Assembly (NCBI GenBank): GCA_016845365.1 | Contig: JAERST010000005.1 | Span: forward strand, 76,846 to 140,845 | DNA length: 64,000 bases | Reading direction: 5' to 3' | Origin: Methanobacteriota archaeon | GTDB taxonomy: Archaea > Thermoplasmatota > Poseidoniia > Poseidoniales > Thalassarchaeaceae | Shown: positions 33,958-42,127 of the stretch, piece after piece | Layout: each line of letters begins with the position of its first letter | How positions within the stretch are numbered: position 1 is the first letter of the stretch | The notes under the pieces: model-generated | Told to the model about the DNA's origin: nothing | Databases searched by the model: none | The model's input: the letters and a program-made list of their open reading frames with translations, nothing else | Translations under genes and position numbers: made by a program

Positions 33958-35060
33958 GGCTCGGAGAATCAGTCAGCGTCACCCTCTTCGGCGAGAGCCA
34001 CGGACGATGCGTGGGGGCGCTGGTGGAGGGTATTCCTGCTGGAACAGAGATTGATATCGATGCACTGCAAGCCGATATCGAGCGGCGCCGTCCGGGTAGA
34101 AAGGGACTCAGCGCACGCTCGGAAAGCGATGCTTGTGAGATTCTGTCAGGCGTTCATGAAGGCAGGGCAACCGGTTGGCCAATCCTGCTTCTAACGTGGA
34201 ATTCAGACGCCCGCTCCAAAGACTACGGCTTCTTGCCTGACCAACCTCGACCTGGTCATGCAGACATGACAGAACAGGTTCGCTCAGGCGGGGCGGCTGA
34301 CCTGCGTGGAGGTGGTTCTCAATCTGCCCGCCTGACCTATGGCTTGGTCTCGGCATCCAGCCAGCTGCGTGGATTGCTCCGCGATGCTGGCTGGCGTGTC
34401 GACGCTCACCTTCACAGCGTGGGCGAACTCACCGCTCCTCCGCTATTCGGACTCGATAGAGACGGTGAGTTGCCCAAAGATTCCAACATGGCTCGCTTGA
34501 ACTGCCGAGATGAAGCGGCGAGCGAGTCATTCTCCGAACTGATTGAATCCGTGCGAATGGCTCAGGATTCAATCGGCTCAAGCGTTGAATGTATCATCGA
34601 GGGCTTGCCCATCGGTTTGGGAGAGCCTTGGTTCGATGGGCTTGAACCCGCTCTCGCGCGCGGGATGATGGCGATTCCAGGCGCGCGCGCTGTCGAATTC
34701 TCTCGCGGAATCCTAGCCTCACGAATGCGCGGCTCAGAGCATAACGATGCATGGCACCTTGACGGAACCAACCCTGCGCTCGTCGGTGCCGAAGAGGCAC
34801 GCGCCGACGGGGCCTTAGGAGGCCGCTCAACAGGCGCTCCAATGCGCATCATCGTCCACTTCAAGCCGCCCAGCAGCATCGCTCGGGAGCAATCCACTCT
34901 CCACCTCCCGAGCGGGGAGCAGAGGTCGCTGAAAATTCCGGGCCGACACGACCCCGTCCTCGGTCCGCGCGCAGTTCCAGTAGTCGAGGCCATCGCCCGA
35001 CTAGTCGTCGCTGACCTCGGAAAAATCGGTGGCTTTCTGAAATCGAACGAGAGCGAATGA
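33954..35060 (+). CDS. aroC: Chorismate synthase
   Basis: The 368-aa FMN-dependent lyase turns EPSP into chorismate, the branch point for aromatic amino acids. Signatures are GESHGRCVGALVEGIPAG, RRRPG, SEVHEGR-like SGVHEGRATGWPI, RPGHAD and GGAADLRGGGSQSARLT. ATG 33954 gives an ATGA overlap with aroK; ATG 33948 is also possible. The operon holds aroA', aroB', aroK and aroC but not the genes for dehydroquinase, shikimate dehydrogenase or EPSP synthase, which must lie elsewhere. Confidence 0.95.
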   Translation: MRLGESVSVTLFGESHGRCVGALVEGIPAGTEIDIDALQADIERRRPGRKGLSARSESDACEILSGVHEGRATGWPILLLTWNSDARSKDYGFLPDQPRPGHADMTEQVRSGGAADLRGGGSQSARLTYGLVSASSQLRGLLRDAGWRVDAHLHSVGELTAPPLFGLDRDGELPKDSNMARLNCRDEAASESFSELIESVRMAQDSIGSSVECIIEGLPIGLGEPWFDGLEPALARGMMAIPGARAVEFSRGILASRMRGSEHNDAWHLDGTNPALVGAEEARADGALGGRSTGAPMRIIVHFKPPSSIAREQSTLHLPSGEQRSLKIPGRHDPVLGPRAVPVVEAIARLVVADLGKIGGFLKSNESE

Positions 35061-35065
35061 TTCTA

Positions 35066-35081
35066 TCACCAATGTTGGTGA
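35066..35081. terminator. Hairpin filling the convergent gap after aroC
   Basis: TCACCAA and TTGGTGA flank TG in a 27-bp gap between two convergent genes. The position suggests a shared end signal for both strands, though no T-run is present. Confidence 0.45.
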
Positions 35082-35087
35082 ATGTCT

Positions 35088-36023
35088 CTAATTGCTTCGT
35101 CCTTCTTGCATCTGCTGAATTCGCAAAGGCAGATTGATTGCGAACGCGCCTGCAATGATTGTGAAAACGAATGCTGTACCAAGCGCAACTCCGTACACAC
35201 TGGTCAGTTCGACAGATTCACTCAATCTTGCAGCCTGAACACTGTCGAAGATTCCAACGATCGCTGGTACGATGAGATTGATCAACAGCGTCAACAACGC
35301 GACCGCACCAGCGACGAGAGGAGTAATTCCAATGGCTCGGTGATATTGTCGAATGATCTTCCCCTCGCCCATAACATAGACTTCTCCAGTTCGAATCGAA
35401 GTGTCAAGCATCGAGAAGCGGATGATACCACTCGTAAGCTCGAAATACATCACCAAGAAGAGTGCGTAGAGAATTAGCAAGAACTTCTGGGCGATTTCAC
35501 CCTCGGGAAGCAGATTCAATCCGAATTCCACCTTGCTTCCAGCGAAGCGCAGAGTAACGAGAATCAGCGCGACATAGGATATTAGCAAGGCCCTTTGGTC
35601 GCGCTGGAAGATGCCGTAAATTCCTCCGACTGCACCCACAGCGAGGATGACGATGTGGAGAATTCCCCCAAGGATTGGGATGCCCACAGCGTTTGCGAGG
35701 CTAAACCAAGCAGTTCCTGTAACCGGGGTAATTACGAAGGTCAGGAATGTGAGTAGGATAAGAACTCCACCAGATGCCATCTGAAGCGTCGAGACGGTGT
35801 TATTCGCCGGCAGGAACTTCATCGAGGAGACAATTGGTCCTCCGAAAAATGACTCAATCCATGATGGAACGTGAATCTCTGGAATAGCATCTACTGGAAT
35901 CTCTGTGCTGGACTTCAAGCGGCCAGCAGCCTTCTTTCGGCTAGGTGCTGAAGACCGAATGGTCTTCCCCTCGTACAGATGAGCAGTATCGCTCGCTCCC
36001 TCTACTTTCGGTGCATCTGCCAT
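35088..36023 (-). CDS. Multi-pass membrane protein at the end of the MoxR/DUF58 cluster
   Basis: The 311-aa protein has a polar N-terminal 75 residues and about six to seven hydrophobic segments between residues 75 and 305. I do not recognise a family. A Shine-Dalgarno sequence GAGGTGA lies 5 nt before the ATG, which sets the start. It follows the DUF58 gene by 10 bp, so it is the last member of the DUF4350-moxR-DUF58 operon and probably works with that complex at the membrane. Confidence 0.8.
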   Translation of the reverse strand: MADAPKVEGASDTAHLYEGKTIRSSAPSRKKAAGRLKSSTEIPVDAIPEIHVPSWIESFFGGPIVSSMKFLPANNTVSTLQMASGGVLILLTFLTFVITPVTGTAWFSLANAVGIPILGGILHIVILAVGAVGGIYGIFQRDQRALLISYVALILVTLRFAGSKVEFGLNLLPEGEIAQKFLLILYALFLVMYFELTSGIIRFSMLDTSIRTGEVYVMGEGKIIRQYHRAIGITPLVAGAVALLTLLINLIVPAIVGIFDSVQAARLSESVELTSVYGVALGTAFVFTIIAGAFAINLPLRIQQMQEGRSN

Positions 36024-36033
36024 TCAAATCACC

Positions 36034-37350
36034 TCAGAATCCTCTCGCTCCTGCGAGTGCGGTAACCAGCATCATGTCTGGCTCCCAATCCATTACATTT
36101 GCACCAAGACCTCGCAATTCACTAATCAAAATGTCACGCTCGGTCTTGAGAACCTCGTATCCAGTCCTATCGAGCCGACGAGCGTCGAATTCGAATTCAA
36201 GGCTGGATGGAGAGAGAATTGTCACATCGAAGTTACGCGCACGTAGGTCTCGTACAGCGTCCATAATGGTCGGGTCGTCCTCAAGTGGACTCATGATGAT
36301 AATCGGACTTCCCCGGTTGATGTGAGGGAGAATTCGGTTGGTTACCACCTTCAATGGTGTGTTACCCTTGGCCATGGCTCCTGCGAGCTTGGTCAGAATC
36401 ACGTAGAGTTGTTTCTTGCCTGTGTCACGGTCGACCGATACGATTTCGTCTCCGTAGGTCACCAAACCGACCGAGTCTCTTCGAGAAAGGAAATACTGAG
36501 CGAGACTCGCAGCCGCTCTAGTACTGTAGACCAATGAATTGCGACTAACAGGTCCGGTCTCACTAATTCCGCGGCTGTCAATAATCAGAATGATATCACT
36601 AACAGCATCACGCTCGAACTCGTTGACCATCATCTTTCCAGAGCGGGCCCAAGCCTTCCAGTTGACCTTCTTCATCGGATCTCCTGGAATGTATTCACGA
36701 AGGTTGTAGAAATTGGTTCCTTCACCGGGGTTGCGGATGTTGACCGCACCGGTGAAGATCTTCGGAACACGGCTCTTGATGAGCGCGTCCTTGATGTCCT
36801 CCATCTTCGGGAACACTAGGAAATCATCGTAGAGATGAATCTCGCGCTCATTGTGGAATAGGCCGAAAGCATCCTGCACGCGCACACAGACAGGTCCGAT
36901 GGTGTAGAACCCACGAAGCGGGGCTTCGATTGTGTAAGCGATTTCAGTCTCCTTGCGGCCACCGAGTTCCATCAAGACGTAATTTGCGCCCTTCTTGATT
37001 CGCATGACCTCGGGGACCCTGTCTCGAACCTCCAGAACCTTGGAGAGAGTTGAACGGTTCTGGATTCTGAGAACGACATCGATTTCGCCATCTTCGAAGA
37101 CGCGTGCTGATGATAGCTTCCTCATGGCTACGATTGTCTGTAGTTGGATTCCCGCATCGGCTTCAGCATCGTCGATACGACGACCACTAGAGGCAACATC
37201 TGCGTGAGTGGTGCGGAAGGCCGCGTAGGTGAGGAAGGAGAGTAGAACCACGGCGACGGTAACCAGTTGTTGATTTCTCAACACCAGTCCCAGCAGGTAC
37301 AATGCTATCGCTAGGGCGGCAAACATTGCTGATTTCCTACTCCATGCCAT
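36034..37350 (-). CDS. DUF58-family protein (MoxR partner)
   Basis: The 438-aa protein has two N-terminal helices (about 8-45), a beta-rich region, and a C-terminal von-Willebrand-A-like DUF58 domain. The diagnostic motif is LREYIPGDPMKKVNWKAWARSGKMMVNEFE, followed by IILIIDSRG. DUF58 proteins are regularly encoded next to MoxR ATPases and are thought to help in assembly or metal insertion of target proteins. GGAGGTGA lies 8 nt before the ATG, an unusually strong ribosome binding site for this window. The moxR gene is 38 bp upstream. Confidence 0.9.
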   Translation of the reverse strand: MAWSRKSAMFAALAIALYLLGLVLRNQQLVTVAVVLLSFLTYAAFRTTHADVASSGRRIDDAEADAGIQLQTIVAMRKLSSARVFEDGEIDVVLRIQNRSTLSKVLEVRDRVPEVMRIKKGANYVLMELGGRKETEIAYTIEAPLRGFYTIGPVCVRVQDAFGLFHNEREIHLYDDFLVFPKMEDIKDALIKSRVPKIFTGAVNIRNPGEGTNFYNLREYIPGDPMKKVNWKAWARSGKMMVNEFERDAVSDIILIIDSRGISETGPVSRNSLVYSTRAAASLAQYFLSRRDSVGLVTYGDEIVSVDRDTGKKQLYVILTKLAGAMAKGNTPLKVVTNRILPHINRGSPIIIMSPLEDDPTIMDAVRDLRARNFDVTILSPSSLEFEFDARRLDRTGYEVLKTERDILISELRGLGANVMDWEPDMMLVTALAGARGF

Positions 37351-37388
37351 CGGCTCTCACCTCCTTTCTCTCAGTCGGCTCGACTGTC

Positions 37389-38393
37389 TCACACGGTTGG
37401 CACTGGCACCTGTCGTAGGATGTCCGAGATGACTTCGTCAGTCTCGAGTCCCTTGATCTGGTGCTCAGGCTTGAGGATCAATCGGTGGGCGACCGCGAGG
37501 GTTGCAACCGACTTCACGTCGTCTGGAGTTACGAAGTCGCGACCGCGCATTGCTGCTGCGGATCGGCTCGTCTTCAAGAGAGCTTGCGAACCACGTGGGG
37601 AGGATCCGACGAGTACTCGTGGGTCCTCACGGGTTCGAGAGACAATCTCGACCATGTACATGCGTACAGCAGGGTCGACGTAGACATCTTCGATTGCCTG
37701 TTGCATTGCGACGACACGAGCTGGGTCGGTGATGACCTCAACCTCGACCTCGTCCTTCTTTCGGGCGATACGTCGAGCGAGGATTTCGTCCTCATCTGCG
37801 CGGTCTGGGTATCCGACGCTCATCTTGAACATGAATCGGTCAAGTTGAGCCTCTGGTAGTGGGTAGGTTCCTTCCTGCTCGACAGGGTTCTGTGTAGCCA
37901 TCGTCAGGAACGGAGCTGGGAGTTTGTGGGTGACGGTTCCGATGGTCACCTGCTTCTCTTGCATAGCCTCGAGAAGAGCCGCTTGCGTCTTTGGTGGCGC
38001 ACGGTTAATCTCGTCAGACAGTAGCAGATTGCAGAAGATAGGTCCAGGCTTGAAGCTGAACTCACCCTTCTTCGCATCGTAGATATTCGTTCCCGTAATG
38101 TCGGCTGGCAACAAGTCAGGCGTGAATTGTACACGCTTGAAGTCGCAGCCGAGGGCATCGGCGAACGTATTCGTCATCAGGGTCTTTGCAAGTCCCGGGT
38201 AATCCTCGAACAGTAGGTTACCGTTGGATAGAATGTTGATCAACACATTGTCGATAACGTGGCTCTTTCCAATAATCACCTTCTGGACCTCGGTGCTAAT
38301 CGCTTGTCCGATCGCACCGACGGCAGCGAGCTTATCGCTCACTTTCTTGGTTCCCGCGGCCTTTTTCTTGGTCGCTGCTTTTTCTTCAGTCAT
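37389..38393 (-). CDS. moxR: MoxR-family AAA+ ATPase
   Basis: The 334-aa AAA+ chaperone-like ATPase has the Walker A region LLFEDYPGLAKTLMTNTFA, RVQFTPDLLPADITG, Walker B FCNLLLSDEINRAPPKTQAALLEAMQEKQVT, sensor 1 MATQNPVEQEGTYPLPEAQLDRFM, and a C-terminal lid with SPRGSQALLKTSRSAAAMRGRDFVTPDDV. MoxR ATPases act on partner complexes containing DUF58/VWA proteins. A Lys/Ala-rich N-terminal tail of about 20 residues is basic. It sits between the DUF4350-like gene and DUF58. Confidence 0.95.
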   Translation of the reverse strand: MTEEKAATKKKAAGTKKVSDKLAAVGAIGQAISTEVQKVIIGKSHVIDNVLINILSNGNLLFEDYPGLAKTLMTNTFADALGCDFKRVQFTPDLLPADITGTNIYDAKKGEFSFKPGPIFCNLLLSDEINRAPPKTQAALLEAMQEKQVTIGTVTHKLPAPFLTMATQNPVEQEGTYPLPEAQLDRFMFKMSVGYPDRADEDEILARRIARKKDEVEVEVITDPARVVAMQQAIEDVYVDPAVRMYMVEIVSRTREDPRVLVGSSPRGSQALLKTSRSAAAMRGRDFVTPDDVKSVATLAVAHRLILKPEHQIKGLETDEVISDILRQVPVPTV

Positions 38394-38419
38394 TTTTCTC
38401 TCTCCATTTTCTGTTTGTT

Positions 38420-40009
38420 TCAGTTCTTGCCCCAGCGTCTAATCGCGACCATCAGCTGTCGCAATTCCTGGGGAGTGTATTTTCTGCTTTGGCTATACGC
38501 CAATTCGACAAGTCGGGGGTCGCCGATCATTGTCTGAATCTCAGCTGGCGGTTTGACCGCCATCTGATCTCGTGTCAAGTCATAATGAACTCTGACCTTG
38601 GTGAAAAGTGCTTGTTGCACACGCGTACGATAAGTGCCCGGGTCCAATTTATTCGGACGTTCCTTGAAACGCGTGAGGTCGAATACATGTCGCCAATTCT
38701 CCTTCTCGGGGACAACCATCATGGCGACCAAGAGCAAGAGGCCGACATTCAGCACAACTAGCCACTTGAGGAATGTATTCGAGGTTAGGAGAACAACGGT
38801 TCCCATCGCCTCAACGAATGGTGCGGAGATGATTCCGGTAACGTGACGACTCTCGTCGAAGACGACTTGGAATTGGCCCTTGTCGTCACGAACCGATTTT
38901 GCCATCTTCTTGTTATCGTGCTCCATCATATCGTCGATTAGCAAGGAGAAGTATTCCTCGTTGCCTTCCCAATATGTCTCTCGCGTGATGTCAAGCCAGC
39001 AGTGGTCGGTGTGCTGTTCGCAGGATGGACTCATTCTATTCTCAACAGCGACATCAAGACTCCACATCCTGTTGGAAAATGCTTCTTCGTCGGAGACGAA
39101 GACGATGCTGCCTGTAACCGCCAATTCGCGGGCATTACCGCCCAATCCGCCGGATCCTGCTGTTGTTAGGTCGAAGGCGGTGATGTTTGGATAGTCGATG
39201 CGAACGATGAGCGCGAGGTCACCAGGGGCTGGGTTCTTCGGGTCATCGGCACGGCCGTTTCCTTGGATATCGATGAAGGCCGAGGAGGATGCGGTTGAGA
39301 GGATGTTCACGTCGCGGTGATTCGGGTTGGTCGTATCCATTGGCAATGGCTCGAACTTCATCCCTGTGGGCGAGCGGAACATTACAGGAAGGCGGCAATT
39401 GCGGCGGTTCTCTTCGAGGACATCGGTGTCGACACAACCCTGTCGTAGATGGGATTGGTCCATGTTATTGACATCCTGAGACACCGCGGCCAAGCCCCAG
39501 ACATTCAACCAAGATCCTTGGGTGGCTTGGCCGTTCTCGTATTCAAGCCAAAATTGGCTTTCGTCGTTTAGCGGTGCATCGAAGAAAGTCACTCCGAATT
39601 TCTCTGCCAATCGATTTGCGTTTGTCCCGTCAGCTGCGACGATTACCTTACCACCCTTCTCGGTGACAAAGTCGTAGATCGCTTCTGCTTCTGTCTCGGC
39701 GATCGGCTTCTCTGGCCCGATGATCATCAAAGCAGTGCGGTGTGGGTCCTTCCAGTCATTCACAAGCATCGGAGTCGACATTGTATTGGCGATGAAATAT
39801 CCCTCATCATTCGCCATCGAGTCTCGCATGTCGGTAACTTGGGCGAGTTTTCCAACCTCGCCACTGCCCTCATTTGTATACGCGGAATAGTACGTCGCTT
39901 TGCCGGCGACGAAGATCATTGGAAGGATCAGAAGGAGGACGAGAGTGGTCGCAACGGAGCCCACCACAATATTGGTGAAATTGGCTTCCTCGGATTTCTC
40001 GCTCGCCAT
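38420..40009 (-). CDS. Membrane protein with DUF4350-like domain, first gene of the MoxR cluster
   Basis: The 529-aa protein has one N-terminal helix (about 14-36), a large external domain with the DUF4350-type amidotransferase-like fold (TALMIIGPEKPIAETEAEAIYDFVTEKGGKVIVAADGT), and a C-terminal helix (about 420-440) followed by a basic cytoplasmic part. DUF4350 genes commonly accompany moxR and DUF58 genes. ATG 40009 (MASEKSEE) is taken. A GTG at 40051 would add 14 residues and lies near the TSS expected from the TATA-like box at 40081-40088, so a near-leaderless longer form is possible. Confidence 0.8.
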   Translation of the reverse strand: MASEKSEEANFTNIVVGSVATTLVLLLILPMIFVAGKATYYSAYTNEGSGEVGKLAQVTDMRDSMANDEGYFIANTMSTPMLVNDWKDPHRTALMIIGPEKPIAETEAEAIYDFVTEKGGKVIVAADGTNANRLAEKFGVTFFDAPLNDESQFWLEYENGQATQGSWLNVWGLAAVSQDVNNMDQSHLRQGCVDTDVLEENRRNCRLPVMFRSPTGMKFEPLPMDTTNPNHRDVNILSTASSSAFIDIQGNGRADDPKNPAPGDLALIVRIDYPNITAFDLTTAGSGGLGGNARELAVTGSIVFVSDEEAFSNRMWSLDVAVENRMSPSCEQHTDHCWLDITRETYWEGNEEYFSLLIDDMMEHDNKKMAKSVRDDKGQFQVVFDESRHVTGIISAPFVEAMGTVVLLTSNTFLKWLVVLNVGLLLLVAMMVVPEKENWRHVFDLTRFKERPNKLDPGTYRTRVQQALFTKVRVHYDLTRDQMAVKPPAEIQTMIGDPRLVELAYSQSRKYTPQELRQLMVAIRRWGKN

Positions 40010-40080
40010 TGTATAACCAATCCTTTCATCGTTAGCGTACGCTGAGCACACCTACGCTTCGTCGCGAGCCTCATATCACC

Positions 40081-40088
40081 CATATATG
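40081..40088 (-). promoter_or_regulatory. TATA-like box of the DUF4350-moxR-DUF58 operon
   Basis: CATATATG in the 190-bp gap before the operon would place a minus-strand TSS near 40,056. No operator-like palindrome overlaps it. Confidence 0.4.
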
Positions 40089-40180
40089 TTGTTGATTACA
40101 GGGCACCTTATCAAAGTGGATTTGACTCCTTGCGATGCTTATTCTGCACTATCACAGTGCATTGAAAATGCGCTACGGAG

Positions 40181-40196
40181 AGCCTTCGGAAAGGCT
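40181..40196. terminator. Hairpin after the Mo-hydroxylase operon
   Basis: AGCCTT and AAGGCT flank CGGA, 4 bp past the stop of the last gene of the minus-strand operon. A second stem, GCACT-N5-AGTGC (40146-40160), follows. Confidence 0.45.
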
Positions 40197-40199
40197 GAA

Positions 40200-41138
40200 T
40201 TAGAAGCGTCTTGAGCTTCTTGCGATCAATGCCCCGATTAGGATACTTAGAACCACGCTGATACCCGGTGCGGGCAGGTTAGATGTCACCACTTCTACTG
40301 GGTCAGACGGCTCCTCTGGGTCATCGGGGTCGTCGGGTTTGGTAGGCGTGGTCTCGACAGTCACTCGGGTGTAATCCGTCGAGAGTTGAGTGCCGTCGGC
40401 TCCGTCGGAGGCGACGGTGACTTCGATTCTGCATTTCCTCGCGGGATGGCTTTCCGATGCCATCACTTTGAGGTCGGCAGTTGTCCCCGCGCCTTTCTCT
40501 AAATTCCTTGAGAGTAGAACGTCCAATCCTTCGTCCGTTGTCATCAGGGGGCAATCATCGGTGATTTCGATCTCTCGGACCTTGTCTCGCGCATTTCCTT
40601 CATTGGTTACTGTGACTCTGAGGATGGAATCGGTTCCAGCATTCATCGGTCCGACAGGGTCCGCGATGTCGACCTTGAGTTGGAAAATTTCGGGAATCTC
40701 AAGGTCGCCCGTCTTCTCCTGAGATTCAGGAATCACCGCGGGTACTCCGCTTCGCTCTTCGAGGTTGGCGGTGATGGAAAAAGCAGCCTTGGTTTTCGCA
40801 TCGATGGAATAGACATCAATCCCCGCGAAAACCAACGAGGCCGAGACATTCGACCCCGCTCCAACAGTCATCGTCTCTGGGCCCGAAAACTGTGCTTCCC
40901 AAGGGGCCTCGAACTCAAAACTGACCTTGATATTGACCAAGCCATCATTGGCGACCCAGAAATTCACCATCGTATGCCCATTTACATTAACGACGAAGGG
41001 ATTTGATTCGTCTTCATCCGGATAATCAATTCCCAATTCCCAATTTCCAATCGATGGGTCGGGTTGAGCGATGGTGCTTGGAGTGAAGGAAATCAGCATC
41101 ATCGCGATGACACTTAGAATCATGATTCGCGACTTCAT
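40200..41138 (-). CDS. Secreted CARDB/NEW3-like protein with C-terminal anchor signal
   Basis: The 312-aa protein has a signal peptide (MKSRIMILSVIAMMLISFTPSTIAQ, cleavage after Ala-Gln likely), two Ig-like/CARDB-type domains (about 40-140 and 150-260), a Pro/Asp linker, and a C-terminal LPAPG, hydrophobic helix and SSRRF. That end has the tripartite layout of archaeosortase-type substrates. Its ATG overlaps the stop of the FAD-subunit gene (ATGA), so it is translated together with the molybdenum hydroxylase although it is a surface protein. Function unknown; a role in substrate capture or surface anchoring is speculation. Confidence 0.8.
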   Translation of the reverse strand: MKSRIMILSVIAMMLISFTPSTIAQPDPSIGNWELGIDYPDEDESNPFVVNVNGHTMVNFWVANDGLVNIKVSFEFEAPWEAQFSGPETMTVGAGSNVSASLVFAGIDVYSIDAKTKAAFSITANLEERSGVPAVIPESQEKTGDLEIPEIFQLKVDIADPVGPMNAGTDSILRVTVTNEGNARDKVREIEITDDCPLMTTDEGLDVLLSRNLEKGAGTTADLKVMASESHPARKCRIEVTVASDGADGTQLSTDYTRVTVETTPTKPDDPDDPEEPSDPVEVVTSNLPAPGISVVLSILIGALIARSSRRF

Positions 41139-42127
41139 TCGGCTCCCTCCAGCATCCCTGCACACGCGCGACGTGTGAGGACCTTGACCATCTTTCTCCT
41201 ATACGAAGGCGCGGACCAGGTGTTTTGTACGGGTTTGACGGCTTTTCGTACGGCTTCGGCCAAAGTATCGATGGTTTCCTTCCCATTCCAATCAGATAGG
41301 GCGGCTTGAGCTTGTTCATCGTGTAATCCTGGAATCGATTCTAGTCCGGTTGTTGCTACTCTCAGGCCGGCAGGTTTTGCTCCCCCGTTCCGCTTCCAAA
41401 GCACCGCAACACCCGCCTCCGGGAAATCCCAAGACTCGCGTTGCCTCAACTTCTGGTAATCGCCTTGCCACTCACCTGCCTCTTCTGGTATTGTCAGGTG
41501 AGTGACCAACTCGCCGGGTTGCAGCACATTGCGGGTCATCCCGTCGAGTTGGAAAAATTCGCTGAGCGGCATCGAGCGTTTGCCGTCCGGCGAAGCGAGG
41601 TGAATGGTCGCGTCTAGGCACATCAGAACCGGAGCGAGGTCAGCCTGGTAGGTTGCGACACAGAGCGTATTCTGGTTCGGGATGACACGGCAGTCCGCAT
41701 CCGTCCCGCAGTCACATTTGTGGCACCAGTCAATCGATTCGCGCCACTGCTCGGTCTGGTTGAACCAATAGCATCGCGTGTCGAGGCAGATATTGCCGCC
41801 GACGGTCCCAGAGCGGCGGATGAGCACACTTGCGATTGAGTCGGCGGCCTTTGCGAGTACCGGGTGAGTTTGGTCGGATTCGGCAAGGTCGTGCAAGCGA
41901 ACCATCGCGCCGATGTGGGTTGGGTTGAACTCGCTCAATTCCCTGACCTTTGCGAGCGAGATCACGTGTGGTTTGACATTGATGTGCCACTTGTAGTTCG
42001 GTAGCAGGTCGGTGCCGCCGGCAATCCAGTCGAATGCCTGGCCAGCGGCGTTCAACTCCCCTGCGATTGCTAGCGCCTCATCGAGACTGGATGGATTGTG
42101 CAACTCGAATGGTGGGGTGCGCATCAA
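41135..42127 (-). CDS. Molybdenum hydroxylase FAD subunit with a 4-hydroxybenzoyl-CoA-reductase-type Cys insert
   Basis: The 330-aa subunit belongs to the CO-dehydrogenase/xanthine-dehydrogenase FAD family. FAD motifs are WIAGGTDLLPNYK (about residues 34-46) and IRRSGTVGGNICLD (103-115). Between them and the C-terminal half lies an insert of about 40 residues with C119, C135, C146 and C156 plus C138 and C140. In 4-hydroxybenzoyl-CoA reductase the equivalent beta-subunit insert binds an extra [4Fe-4S] cluster, and the RCYWFNQTEQWR context and 16-residue first spacing look alike. The start overlaps the large-subunit stop. Electron flow would run Mo - 2[2Fe-2S] - FAD - [4Fe-4S] or the reverse. 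The substrate is not determined. Confidence 0.88.
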   Translation of the reverse strand: MMRTPPFELHNPSSLDEALAIAGELNAAGQAFDWIAGGTDLLPNYKWHINVKPHVISLAKVRELSEFNPTHIGAMVRLHDLAESDQTHPVLAKAADSIASVLIRRSGTVGGNICLDTRCYWFNQTEQWRESIDWCHKCDCGTDADCRVIPNQNTLCVATYQADLAPVLMCLDATIHLASPDGKRSMPLSEFFQLDGMTRNVLQPGELVTHLTIPEEAGEWQGDYQKLRQRESWDFPEAGVAVLWKRNGGAKPAGLRVATTGLESIPGLHDEQAQAALSDWNGKETIDTLAEAVRKAVKPVQNTWSAPSYRRKMVKVLTRRACAGMLEGAE

